A stretch of DNA of 64,000 bases, taken from assembly GCF_004364775.1 (NCBI RefSeq), contig NZ_SOAL01000007.1:124001-188000 (forward strand), in the 5' to 3' direction. Below the pieces are notes generated by a model. The model did no database searches and was not told where the DNA came from. It saw only the letters and a program-made list of their open reading frames with translations. Positions 24,895 to 34,400 of the stretch are shown here, one piece after another. The stretch's first letter is position 1, and each line of letters starts with the position of its first letter. The stretch is from Comamonas sp. JUb58 (GTDB lineage: Bacteria > Pseudomonadota > Gammaproteobacteria > Burkholderiales > Burkholderiaceae_C). Both the position numbers and the translations under genes were made by a program.

Positions 24895-25323
24895 ATGGAA
24901 TCCATCCACCTGACCGACCTGGAAGCGGCCATCAACCACTGGCGCCAGCGCGCGCCCAGTGGCCCGGGCGCGTCGTTGTCGCCCCAGGTTGCAGCGTTGG
25001 CCGAGGTCTATGCGCAGCTGGTCTACCAGCGCCGGGATGCGGTGGCGGCCCGCGACATGGGGGATGTGGCCATGCAGGCCTGGCTCGCCTGGTGGGAGAC
25101 CACACCGGATACGCCCTGCATCGCCATCTGCTCCACCAGCCAGGGCGATGAAGTCTGCAAGGGCTGCGGCCGCAGTTTTGACGAGGTGCAGCACTGGCTG
25201 GCCTACAGCCCCATGCAAAAGCGGGCGGTGTGGCGGCGCATCAGCCTGCAGGGCACGGCCTGGCGCTTCAACCGCTATGCGGAACGGGCGCGTTCCGCGG
25301 GCGGCATCACTTCCAGCGAATAG
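24895..25323 (+). CDS. DUF3717-DUF1289 fusion protein
   Basis: This 142-residue protein joins two small domains of unknown function. The N-terminal part (HLTDLEAAINHWRQ to about residue 55) matches DUF3717. The C-terminal part matches DUF1289, with a four-cysteine pattern, C-I-A-I-C then C-K-G-C-G-R, typical of a small zinc or iron-sulfur knuckle. The following WLAYSPMQKRAVWRRI is the family signature. DUF1289 proteins are often found alone; the fusion is common in Comamonadaceae. The start was placed at MESIHL because upstream in-frame sequence is not conserved in type. Its last 17 bases overlap the convergent yaeQ gene. Confidence 0.8.
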   Translation: MESIHLTDLEAAINHWRQRAPSGPGASLSPQVAALAEVYAQLVYQRRDAVAARDMGDVAMQAWLAWWETTPDTPCIAICSTSQGDEVCKGCGRSFDEVQHWLAYSPMQKRAVWRRISLQGTAWRFNRYAERARSAGGITSSE

Positions 25324-25867
25324 GTTCTACAAAGACGGTGCCCTTGTCGCTGGACAAGGTCAGCTGGCCTTCCTGGATGGTGGCCTGCAGTTGCATGCTG
25401 CGCTCGGCCAGATCGGCCAGCGATTGCGACACCTCGGTTGGCAGGCGAAACACTTCCAGCTTTTCCTGGCGCGCGAGCTTGCCTTCCAGGCCCTTCCACC
25501 AGATCTCGGCCGCATGGTTGAAGCAGTAGACCAGCATGTGGTCCGACTTGTTGCAGGCCTTGGTGATCGGCTTTTCTTCGGGCTGGCCCACTTCGATCCA
25601 GACGCGCTTGGCACCGGTGAAGTCGGTCAGGTGCACATCGGGGTTGTCCGGGTCGGACAGGCCGGCGCCAAAGCCCAGCGTGCCGTCGCCATTGCACAGG
25701 TCCTGCAGCTGGTGGGCGTTCAGCGCCAGCGCCACCAGGCGCACCATCATGCGCTCGTCGGTTTCGCTGGGGTGGCGCGCCAGGGTCAGGTTGTGGTCGG
25801 CGTAGTAGTTGTGGTCGATATCGGCAATCGAGAGATTGGCCTTGTAGATCGTGGATTTGATAGCCAT
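25307..25867 (-). CDS. yaeQ: YaeQ family protein
   Basis: YaeQ (186 residues) is a conserved cytoplasmic protein with a PD-(D/E)XK nuclease-like fold. E. coli YaeQ was once reported as an RfaH-bypass factor, a claim later disputed, so no role is established. Family signatures here are the N-terminal MAIKSTIYKANLSIADIDHNYY, HPSETDERMMVRLVALAL, and WIEVGQPEEKPITKACNKS, the last with a Glu and Lys that look like a nuclease-type active site. It lies downstream of purB on the same strand behind a terminator, and its 3' end overlaps the convergent DUF1289 gene by 17 bases. Confidence 0.92.
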   Translation of the reverse strand: MAIKSTIYKANLSIADIDHNYYADHNLTLARHPSETDERMMVRLVALALNAHQLQDLCNGDGTLGFGAGLSDPDNPDVHLTDFTGAKRVWIEVGQPEEKPITKACNKSDHMLVYCFNHAAEIWWKGLEGKLARQEKLEVFRLPTEVSQSLADLAERSMQLQATIQEGQLTLSSDKGTVFVEPIRWK

Positions 25868-25951
25868 GGGGCAGGGTCTGGTGACGAAGCCTGGGCTTCG
25901 GGGGTGAATCCGGCGCGTCCGGCAGTCGCTGTGCGGTCTGCCGGACGCTGA

Positions 25952-25988
25952 GAGGAAAAAGACAAGAGGCCAGGGAACGCCTGGCCTC
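25952..25988 (-). terminator. Intrinsic terminator of purB
   Basis: GAGGCCAGG and CCTGGCCTC form a perfect 9-bp stem with a 5-base loop. On the minus strand it is followed by TTGTCTTTTT. It lies just after the purB stop and before yaeQ. Confidence 0.87.
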
Positions 25989-26004
25989 GGGGGGTCTAAG
26001 GGGC

Positions 26005-27390
<1,386 letters not shown>

Positions 27391-27542
27391 CTATTGTAGG
27401 AGCGGGCCGTTTGCCGCATCGGTAGTCTGGCATTGCCTATTTACAATCAAGGGGCTGCAAATGCCCCGCAAGGCCCGCCTGCCCACCGATGGCGCAAGGG
27501 CCCTGCAGGCCGAATAGACGCCACCTGCCTGAGCCTGAAGCT

Positions 27543-28166
27543 ATGAAATTGCTAGGAAGCCTGACCAGTCCCTATGTGCGCAAGGTGCGCGTGGTGCTGG
27601 CCGAGAAAAAACTCGATTACCGCCTGGAGACCATGGATGTCTGGGGCGACCGGGCCACGATTGCCGCGGTCAACCCGCTGGGCAAGGTGCCCTGTCTGGT
27701 GCTGGACGATGGCTCCGTGCTGGTCGATTCACGGGTAATCGTCGAGTACCTGGATACCTTGTCGCCAGTGGGGCGGCTGATACCGAACCTCGGCCGTGAG
27801 CGTGCCGAAGTGCGCAGCTGGGAAGCGCTGGCCGATGGCGTGCTGGATGCCGCCGTGCTGGCGCGCATGGAGCATGCCTTTGCGGGCCGCACCCCTGAGC
27901 AGCGCAGCCCCGCCTGGGTGGAGCGCCAGCTGGGCAAGGTCTGGGCGGGCCTGGAGGCCATGAGCAACGGCCTGGGCCAGAAAACCTACTTTGCCGGCAG
28001 CGGCGTGCACATCAGCCTGGCCGATATCGCCGTGGGCTGCGCGCTGGCCTGGCTGCGCTTCCGCTTTCCGGAACTGGACTGGGCTGAGCGCTATCCCAAC
28101 CTGGCGCAGCTGCTGGAGCGGCTGGAAGCCCGCCCCAGCTTTGCGGCGACACCACCCCAGCTTTGA
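27543..28166 (+). CDS. Glutathione S-transferase family protein
   Basis: This 207-residue cytosolic protein has an N-terminal thioredoxin-like domain (SLTSPYVRKVRVVLAEKK, with the likely active serine at residue 7) and the glutathione-binding GKVPCLVLDDGSVLVDSRVI around residues 43-62, including cis-Pro before Cys. An all-helical C-terminal domain follows, with the ISLADIAVGCALAWLRFR cap motif. It resembles YibF-type bacterial GSTs; the substrate is unknown. A weak TTTACAAT -10-like element lies about 95 bases upstream. The stop codon overlaps the first base of a long palindrome. Confidence 0.9.
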   Translation: MKLLGSLTSPYVRKVRVVLAEKKLDYRLETMDVWGDRATIAAVNPLGKVPCLVLDDGSVLVDSRVIVEYLDTLSPVGRLIPNLGRERAEVRSWEALADGVLDAAVLARMEHAFAGRTPEQRSPAWVERQLGKVWAGLEAMSNGLGQKTYFAGSGVHISLADIAVGCALAWLRFRFPELDWAERYPNLAQLLERLEARPSFAATPPQL

Positions 28167-28216
28167 GAACCTGTTCCAAGTCTCGTCGCGCCGCGACACT
28201 GTCTTGAACAGGTTCT
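28166..28216. repeat. Long imperfect palindrome after the GST gene
   Basis: AGAACCTGTTCCAAG (28166-28180) pairs with CTTGAACAGGTTCT (28203-28216) apart from one bulged C. Inside lies a second stem, GTCGCG and CGCGAC. The whole can fold into one long hairpin starting at the GST stop. No T run follows. The form is that of a REP-like extragenic palindrome; no second copy was noticed in the window. Confidence 0.6.
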
Positions 28217-28225
28217 GAGGCGCAC

Positions 28226-28256
28226 AAAAAAAAGGCCCAGTCGTCTGGACTGGGCC
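28226..28256 (-). terminator. Strong intrinsic terminator, minus strand
   Basis: On the minus strand GGCCCAGTC and GACTGGGCC form a 9-bp stem with a 5-base loop, followed by eight Ts. There is no such run on the plus strand, so it serves transcripts coming from the glnE side, such as the sRNA candidate just upstream. Confidence 0.85.
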
Positions 28257-28263
28257 TGGGTAT

Positions 28264-28366
28264 AAAAAAAGTTGCGAAGCGTCCCGAAGTGAATGATAGA
28301 GAGGGAGGGAGGAGAAGCACTTCAGGTTTGCAGTCATGCCGAATTGGGCCTGAAAGACTTCGCAAC
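28264..28366 (-). ncRNA. Candidate structured sRNA with C-rich, anti-Shine-Dalgarno-like loop
   Basis: Read on the minus strand, GTTGCGAAG (28366-28358) pairs with CTTCGCAAC (28279-28271), and TTTTTTT follows (28270-28264), so the element ends like an intrinsic terminator. Inside are two hairpins: TTCAGG/CCTGAA, and AAGTG/CACTT. The second presents a pyrimidine loop containing CTCCTCCCTCCCTC, complementary to Shine-Dalgarno sequences. A promoter-like pair abuts the 5' end (28367-28396). No protein-coding frame is credible here. This is inferred from base pairing by eye; expression is not shown, and I cannot match it to a named family. Confidence 0.5.
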
Positions 28367-28396
28367 ATTAAAAAGGGTACGTAAAAACTGCGTCTA
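28367..28396 (-). promoter_or_regulatory. Candidate promoter of the sRNA
   Basis: On the minus strand TAGACG (28396-28391, 4 of 6 to the -35 consensus) is followed after 18 bases by TTTAAT (28372-28367, 5 of 6 to -10). Transcription would start within the first bases of the outer stem. Another possible start is TTATTT-N18-TATGGT about 75 bases upstream. From 28397 to the glnE stop nothing else is recognised. Confidence 0.35.
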
Positions 28397-28638
28397 TCGC
28401 CTTTACATGGTTCACAGAGTAGAGGGGCGGTTTTAAGTTTCCGCCAGTCACCATAAATGTATTGTAAACAAATAAATAATTTGTTTCATTCCGTTATCAT
28501 TCGTCGAATTAATCGACTTGCATGGCTCGATAGTACATCGTTTTGAATGCTCTTGCACGTAAGTGAATGCTAGCGACCGGTGGAGGCGCAGTATAAACCC
28601 TTATGAATTCCCGAGTTCCATCGGTCTTTCTGCAGGAC

Positions 28639-31374
28639 TTATGCAGTCTGTAACACCGTTTTCCACAGCGCCCGCACCGTGTGTTGCTCTTCCAGCAAGG
28701 CGGTCTCGGGCACCTGGGTGGGCGCCTCGTTCAGCCTGGCCAAATGTTGCACACGGCGCAAAGCGCGGTAGGCATTCGCCGTCGCCTCGCCCATGCCCTC
28801 GGGCAGCAAACCTGCACTTTCGGCACGACGCAACAAGGTGATGTTGCCCAGGTTGGGACGCAATTGGGGATTGCAAGCCGAGTGCAGCAAGATCAGGTAC
28901 TGCACGGCAAATTCCACATCCATCATGCCGCCCACGCTGTGCTTGACATCGAACAAGCCGGCCGGCACTGCATGGGCGCTGCGCACGCGCTCGCGCATGG
29001 TGGCGATCTCGCTGCGCAGCGCTGCGGCGTCGCGCGGGGCGGTGATCACCGCTTCGCGCACCGCGTCAAAACGCGCTGCGAGCTCGGCGCTGCCCATCAC
29101 AAAGCGGGCACGCGTCATTGCCTGGTGCTCCCAGGTCCAGGCGGTGTTGCTGCCGCGCTGCTGCTGGTAGTTGGCGTAGGACTCAAAGCTGGTGACCAGC
29201 AGGCCGGAGTTGCCGTTGGGGCGCAGCGCGGTGTCGATCTCGAACAGGTCGCCTTCGCCGGTCTTGACCGTGAGCCAGCTGATGAGCTTGCGCACAAAGG
29301 CGGAATAGACCTCGGGCGCGCGTTCGTCGTCGTCATCGAACACAAAGACGATGTCCAGATCGCTGCCGTAGCCCAGCTCTTTGCCGCCAAGCTTGCCGTA
29401 GCCGATGATGCCGAACTGCGGCTCCTCGCGGTGGGCGCTCTTGAGCCGGCCCCAGCACCAGCGCGTGGTCACGCGCAGCACGGCATCGGCCAGTGCCGAC
29501 AGGTCGTCGGCCACTTGCTCGACGGTGATCTGCTGCTCGATGTCGCGCGCCAGGGTGCGGAAGGTTTCGGCATGTTGTGCGCGGCGCAGCAGGTTCAGCA
29601 GGTTCTCGTCATCGTCTTCGGCGGTGGATTGCAGCGCGGCACGGCGCCGCTCCAAGTCGGCCTCAAACTCCTGCGGGTTGAAGCGCTCGTGCATCAGCGC
29701 ATCGCTGGCCAGCTCGTCGATCACGCCCGGATGCTGCAGCATGTAGCGGGCCGGCCATTTGGCCGCACCCAGCATGTGCATCAGCTTTTCATGCACAGCC
29801 GGGCGCTCCTGCAGCATCGCCAGATAGCTTTCGCGGCGCAGCAGCGATTCCATCCAGTCGGCCAAGCGCACGGCGGCGATCTCACTGACCTGGCCCTGGC
29901 TCAGCCACTGGGCGGTGCGCTGCAGCAGCAAGACCAGACGCCCCCGGCCGGCATCGCTCAGGTAGCTGTAGCGGGGATTGCGCTGCCACTGCAGCACGCG
30001 CTCGCGCACCGCCTCGGGCAGCCTGGGCAGCACGGTCTCCAGCTCGGGCGCGCTGGCAGCGGCCCCCTTGGCGCCGCCGCATTGGCCGCTTTTGCAGGCC
30101 TCGTTGCCGCCCAGCAGCTTGTCAAACTCCTGCGCGACCAGCTCGCGGTGCGCATCGAGCTGGTGCAGAAAGCGGCACTCGTCGTCATAGCCCAGGGTCT
30201 GCGCCATCCACAGCAGGTCGTCATCGCGCGTGGGCAGCACATGGGTTTGCTGGTCGTCCAGGTACTGGATGCGGTGCTCCACCTTGCGCAAAAAGATATA
30301 GGCGTCGGCCAGTGCCTGCGCGGTCTCGGGCGCCATCAGGTTGGCGCGCTCCAGGCGGGGCAGGGCCTCCAGAGTGGCGCGGCAGCGCAGCTCGGGGAAC
30401 TGGCCGCCCCGCACCACCTGCAGCAGCTGCACGATGAACTCGATCTCGCGGATGCCGCCGCGCGAGAGCTTGACGTCATTCGCGCGCCCGGGGTGGCCCG
30501 CGCTGCGCTTGGCCGCATGCTCGCGGATCTGGCGGTGCAGGCTGCGCAGCGAATCAAAGACCGCGTAGTCCAGATAGCGGCGGAACACAAAGGGCAGCAC
30601 TGCGCCACGCAGCGCCTGCACATTGGGCGTGCGGATATCGGCCAGCGGCGCCACGATGCGGCTCTTGAGCCAGGCAAAGCGCTCCCACTCGCGGCCATGG
30701 GTCTGCAGATAGTCCTCCAGCGCAGCCACCGAGATGGCGGCCGGACCGGAGTTGCCATTGGGCCGCAGCATCAGGTCCACGCGGAACACAAAGCCGTGCT
30801 CAGTGGTCTCGCCAATCAGCTGGTAGATCAGCTTGATCGCGCGGATGAAGTATTCATGGTTGCTGAGCTTGCCCCGGCCATCGGGCTGGCCCAGGGTCTC
30901 GCCCTCTTGCTCGTAGATATAGATCAGGTCGATGTCGCTGGAGACATTGAGCTCGCGTGCACCCAGTTTGCCCATGCCGATCACCCACAGCTGCACCGGG
31001 TTGCCATCGGCATCGCGCGGCGCGCCATGGCGGCTGTCCAGCTCGGCCCGCGCAGCGGTGCAGGCGGCATCCAGGGTCAGCTCGGCCAGCTCGGTCACCC
31101 CCCGGGTAATGGTCTGCAGATCCGCCTGCTCGTCGCAATCGAGGTGCACCAGGCGCTCCATCACCAGCTGGCGAAGGATGCGCAGTGCAGCGCCCAGCGC
31201 ATAGCCTTGGGCCTGCAGCGCCGCCAGGGTGGGGGCCATGGTGGCATGGGTAGGAGGGCCGCTGGGCAGCAGATCCAGCAAACCCTCGTAGCGGCGGTGC
31301 AGGCGCTGGACAAAGCGCGAATGCTCAGACAGAGGCAGGCTGGCCTGCGGGGGCGTGATATCCGTGTGTGCCAT
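28639..31374 (-). CDS. glnE: Bifunctional glutamine synthetase adenylyltransferase/deadenylase
   Basis: GlnE (911 residues, family size) attaches and removes AMP on a tyrosine of glutamine synthetase in response to PII state and glutamine. It has two nucleotidyltransferase domains. The N-terminal one (deadenylylase) has IGMGKLGARELNVSSDIDLIY-type sequence with the GxxxxELxxSSDxDL pattern near residue 140. The C-terminal one (adenylylase) has GKLGGKELGYGSDLDIVFV near residue 670, with the metal-binding DLD. Both acidic pairs are intact, so both activities are expected. Upstream and divergent is yhdP; downstream is the sRNA candidate. The long open frames antisense to it are GC-driven shadows. 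Confidence 0.96.
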   Translation of the reverse strand: MAHTDITPPQASLPLSEHSRFVQRLHRRYEGLLDLLPSGPPTHATMAPTLAALQAQGYALGAALRILRQLVMERLVHLDCDEQADLQTITRGVTELAELTLDAACTAARAELDSRHGAPRDADGNPVQLWVIGMGKLGARELNVSSDIDLIYIYEQEGETLGQPDGRGKLSNHEYFIRAIKLIYQLIGETTEHGFVFRVDLMLRPNGNSGPAAISVAALEDYLQTHGREWERFAWLKSRIVAPLADIRTPNVQALRGAVLPFVFRRYLDYAVFDSLRSLHRQIREHAAKRSAGHPGRANDVKLSRGGIREIEFIVQLLQVVRGGQFPELRCRATLEALPRLERANLMAPETAQALADAYIFLRKVEHRIQYLDDQQTHVLPTRDDDLLWMAQTLGYDDECRFLHQLDAHRELVAQEFDKLLGGNEACKSGQCGGAKGAAASAPELETVLPRLPEAVRERVLQWQRNPRYSYLSDAGRGRLVLLLQRTAQWLSQGQVSEIAAVRLADWMESLLRRESYLAMLQERPAVHEKLMHMLGAAKWPARYMLQHPGVIDELASDALMHERFNPQEFEADLERRRAALQSTAEDDDENLLNLLRRAQHAETFRTLARDIEQQITVEQVADDLSALADAVLRVTTRWCWGRLKSAHREEPQFGIIGYGKLGGKELGYGSDLDIVFVFDDDDERAPEVYSAFVRKLISWLTVKTGEGDLFEIDTALRPNGNSGLLVTSFESYANYQQQRGSNTAWTWEHQAMTRARFVMGSAELAARFDAVREAVITAPRDAAALRSEIATMRERVRSAHAVPAGLFDVKHSVGGMMDVEFAVQYLILLHSACNPQLRPNLGNITLLRRAESAGLLPEGMGEATANAYRALRRVQHLARLNEAPTQVPETALLEEQHTVRALWKTVLQTA

Positions 31375-31495
31375 AGCGCTTTATCGACAATGTCCTGCGG
31401 CAGACCTGTTCAAATGCTCACATATGCAACGCGAGCGAGGGACTTGCCGCGGGTCATAATTTCGCTTTCCCCTTACTGATTGGACTCGATTGACT

Positions 31496-34400
31496 GTGCG
31501 CGCGCCCCGATTGCTCAAGCTCGCTGCCAAGCTGGTGCAATGGTCGCTGGGCTTATTGCTGGGCTTGGTGCTGCTGATGGCCATGGCCGTGGCGGCGCTG
31601 CATTGGTGGATTGTGCCCCGTATCAATGACTTTCGCCCGCAAGTGGAATCTAGGCTATCGGCGGCGCTCGGCGTGCCGGTGCGCATCGACCGCTTACAGG
31701 CCGATGGCAACAACGGCCTGGTGCCTGCGATTGCGGTGCAGGGCCTGCGCATCGAGCAGCCGGATGGCTCCCCTGGGTTTACCCTCGATACGATCAAGGT
31801 CGCGTTGTCGGTGCCGTCGCTCTTGCGACTGCGGGCCGAGCAAATCGTCATCGATGCACCGCAACTGACAGTGCAGCGCGCCGCCGATGGCAGCGTGCGC
31901 GTGGCCGGTGTGCTGGTGGAGACATCGCAGAACCAGGACAGCGGCAGTGCTGCTGACTGGCTGTTCCGCCAGCGCGAAGTGCTGCTGCAAGGCGGCAGCA
32001 TCATCTGGGATGACCAGCTGCGCGGCCTGCCGCCCGTCACCTTCAGCGATGTGCATCTGCTGCTGCGCAACCCCGGCCTGCGCCATGAATGGCAACTGCG
32101 CGTGCGCCCACCCGAAGACTGGGGCGATGCACTGGAGCTGCGCGGCCGCATGCACCAGCCGCTGTGGGCGCTGCACGATGGCAGCTGGAAGCACTGGAGC
32201 GGCCAGGTCTACCTGGAGGCGCTCCAGCTCAATGCCGCAGCGATGGCACCCTACCTGCCGCCCGCGATGGGCCTGCAGCAAGGCCAGGGCTCGGCACGCC
32301 TTTGGCTGGATGTGACGCGGGGCAAACTGACGAACGGCACGGCCGATGTGGCCTTGCGCGATGTGGGCGTGCGCCGCCAAGCTGCGGCGGCCAGCGATGA
32401 CAAAACCGCGCAGGGCACGGTGCTGCTGCTGCGCTCGGTGCAGGGCCGCATCGGCGGCGCGGCCGATGACAGCGGCTTTCGGGTGCTGACGGAGAACCTG
32501 GCGGTGGAGTCGGCCAATGGCGAGCACTGGCCCGGCGGCAGCGCCCGCATCAACCATGTCTATGCCCAGGGCAAGCAGCCCAGCGAGACCGAGGCCAGCG
32601 CCCAGTCGCTCGATATCGCCTCCCTGGCCCAGCTGGCGCGGCTGCTGCCCATCCCCGCCAACGCCCGCCAGTGGCTGCAGAGCAACCGGCCTGCGGGCCT
32701 GATCCGCAGTGCATCGGCCCATTGGCGCGGTGATATGGACACCTTGCAGGACTGGCAGGTCAAGGCCGATGTGGGACAGCTGGCCTTTGGCATGCCGGCT
32801 GTGGCGCCCAAGGCCAATGCAGCGCGCGACAGCCATGGTGGCCTGGTGCTGGCTGCCGGGCAGCCGCATGTCGGCCTGCGTGGGCTGGATCTGGCCATCG
32901 ATGCGCGGGCCGGTGGCGGCCAGGCCAAGCTGAGCTTTGCCGATGGCGCGCTCTACCTGCCGTCGGTGTTTGAAGAACCGCAGATCCCCATCACCTCGGC
33001 CAGCACCCAGCTGCAGTGGACGGTGCAGGGCGATCGCATCCAGATGCAGTCCGAGCGGCTGGAGTTTGCCAATGCCCATGCGGCCGGCCATGCACGCTGG
33101 TCCTGGCAGACGGCCGACCCGCAGAAGACCGCATCGCAATCGCGCTTCCCCGGCATCCTGCAGCTCAAGGGTGTGCTTGACCGTGCCGATGGCACCCAGG
33201 TGCACCGCTATCTGCCGCTGCACATTCCGCCCGATGCGCGCCACTATGTGCGCGATGCCATTCTGGCCGGCCAGGCCAGCAATGTGCAGTTCGAAATCGA
33301 TGGCGATCTGTGGGAAGTGCCTTTCCCCGATTCGCGCCATGGCCTGTTCCGCATTGTCGCGCCGGTGCGCGATGTGCGCTATGCCTATGTGCCCAACTCG
33401 CACCTGCACCCCGGCGAAAAGCCCTGGCCCGAGCTCAACCGCCTCTCGGGCGAGCTGGTGTTCGAAGGCAATGGCATGCAGGTCAACAAGGCCAAGGGCA
33501 TTCTGGATGGCAACACGCGCATCGTGGTGGACCAGACCAGCGCCCAGATTCCCGACTTCCATGACACGCGCGTGCTCGTCAATGCGCAGGCCAACGGGCC
33601 GCTGGCCGATATGCTGGCCACCGTGCGCGGCAGTGCGATCAATGCGCTGTCCCAGGAGGCATTGACGCAGACCCAGGCCGATGGTGATGCCCAGTTGCAG
33701 CTCAAGCTGGATCTGCCGGTGCATGACATGGCCCAGTCCAAGGTCGATGGCAAGGTCGTGCTGCCGGGCAACCGCATCCAGTTCCATGATGACTCGCCGG
33801 TGGTGGAGAAGGTCACCGGCGCCGTGCAGTTCTCCGAGCATGGTTTTGCGCTGCAGGATGTGCAGGGCCAGGCGCTGGGCGGCGCGGTCAAGTTCTCGGG
33901 CGGCATGGACGTCAGCGGGCTGCCCGCTGGCGCGGACCATGGGCCCCGGCTCAAGGTGCGGGCCAATGGCGTGGCCACGGCCGATGGCCTGCTGCGCGCC
34001 AAGGAGCTGGGCCCGGTGGTGCAGCTGGCGCAACTGGCCCAAGGCCAGGCCGCCTACCAGCTGGACATCAGCATGGGCCAGGGCGTGCCGCTGGTGGAGG
34101 TGCGCAGCGATCTGGCCGGCATGGCGCTGGCGCTGCCGCCGCCGCTGAAGAAGGCAGCTGACGAGGTCTGGCCGACCCACTTTGCCAGCACCGTGCCTGA
34201 GGGCCCCCGCGCCGCGCTGGTGCGGCAGAACATGCAGCTTGATGTGGGCGGCCGCCTGCAGCTGCGCTATGTGCGCGACATCAGCAACGATGACAAGGTA
34301 GCCGACAAGGTGGTCAGCGGCGTGCTGCGCCTGGGCGCTGGCGCGCTGACCTTGCCGGCCAAGGGGGTGATTGCCGAGGTGCAACTGCCCCAGGTCGATG

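Noticed and set aside
28681-31479. 932-codon open frame on the plus strand antisense to glnE
   Set aside because: It is a GC-driven shadow of glnE: no ribosome binding site, low-complexity His/Gln/Ala/Gly composition and no recognisable domain.
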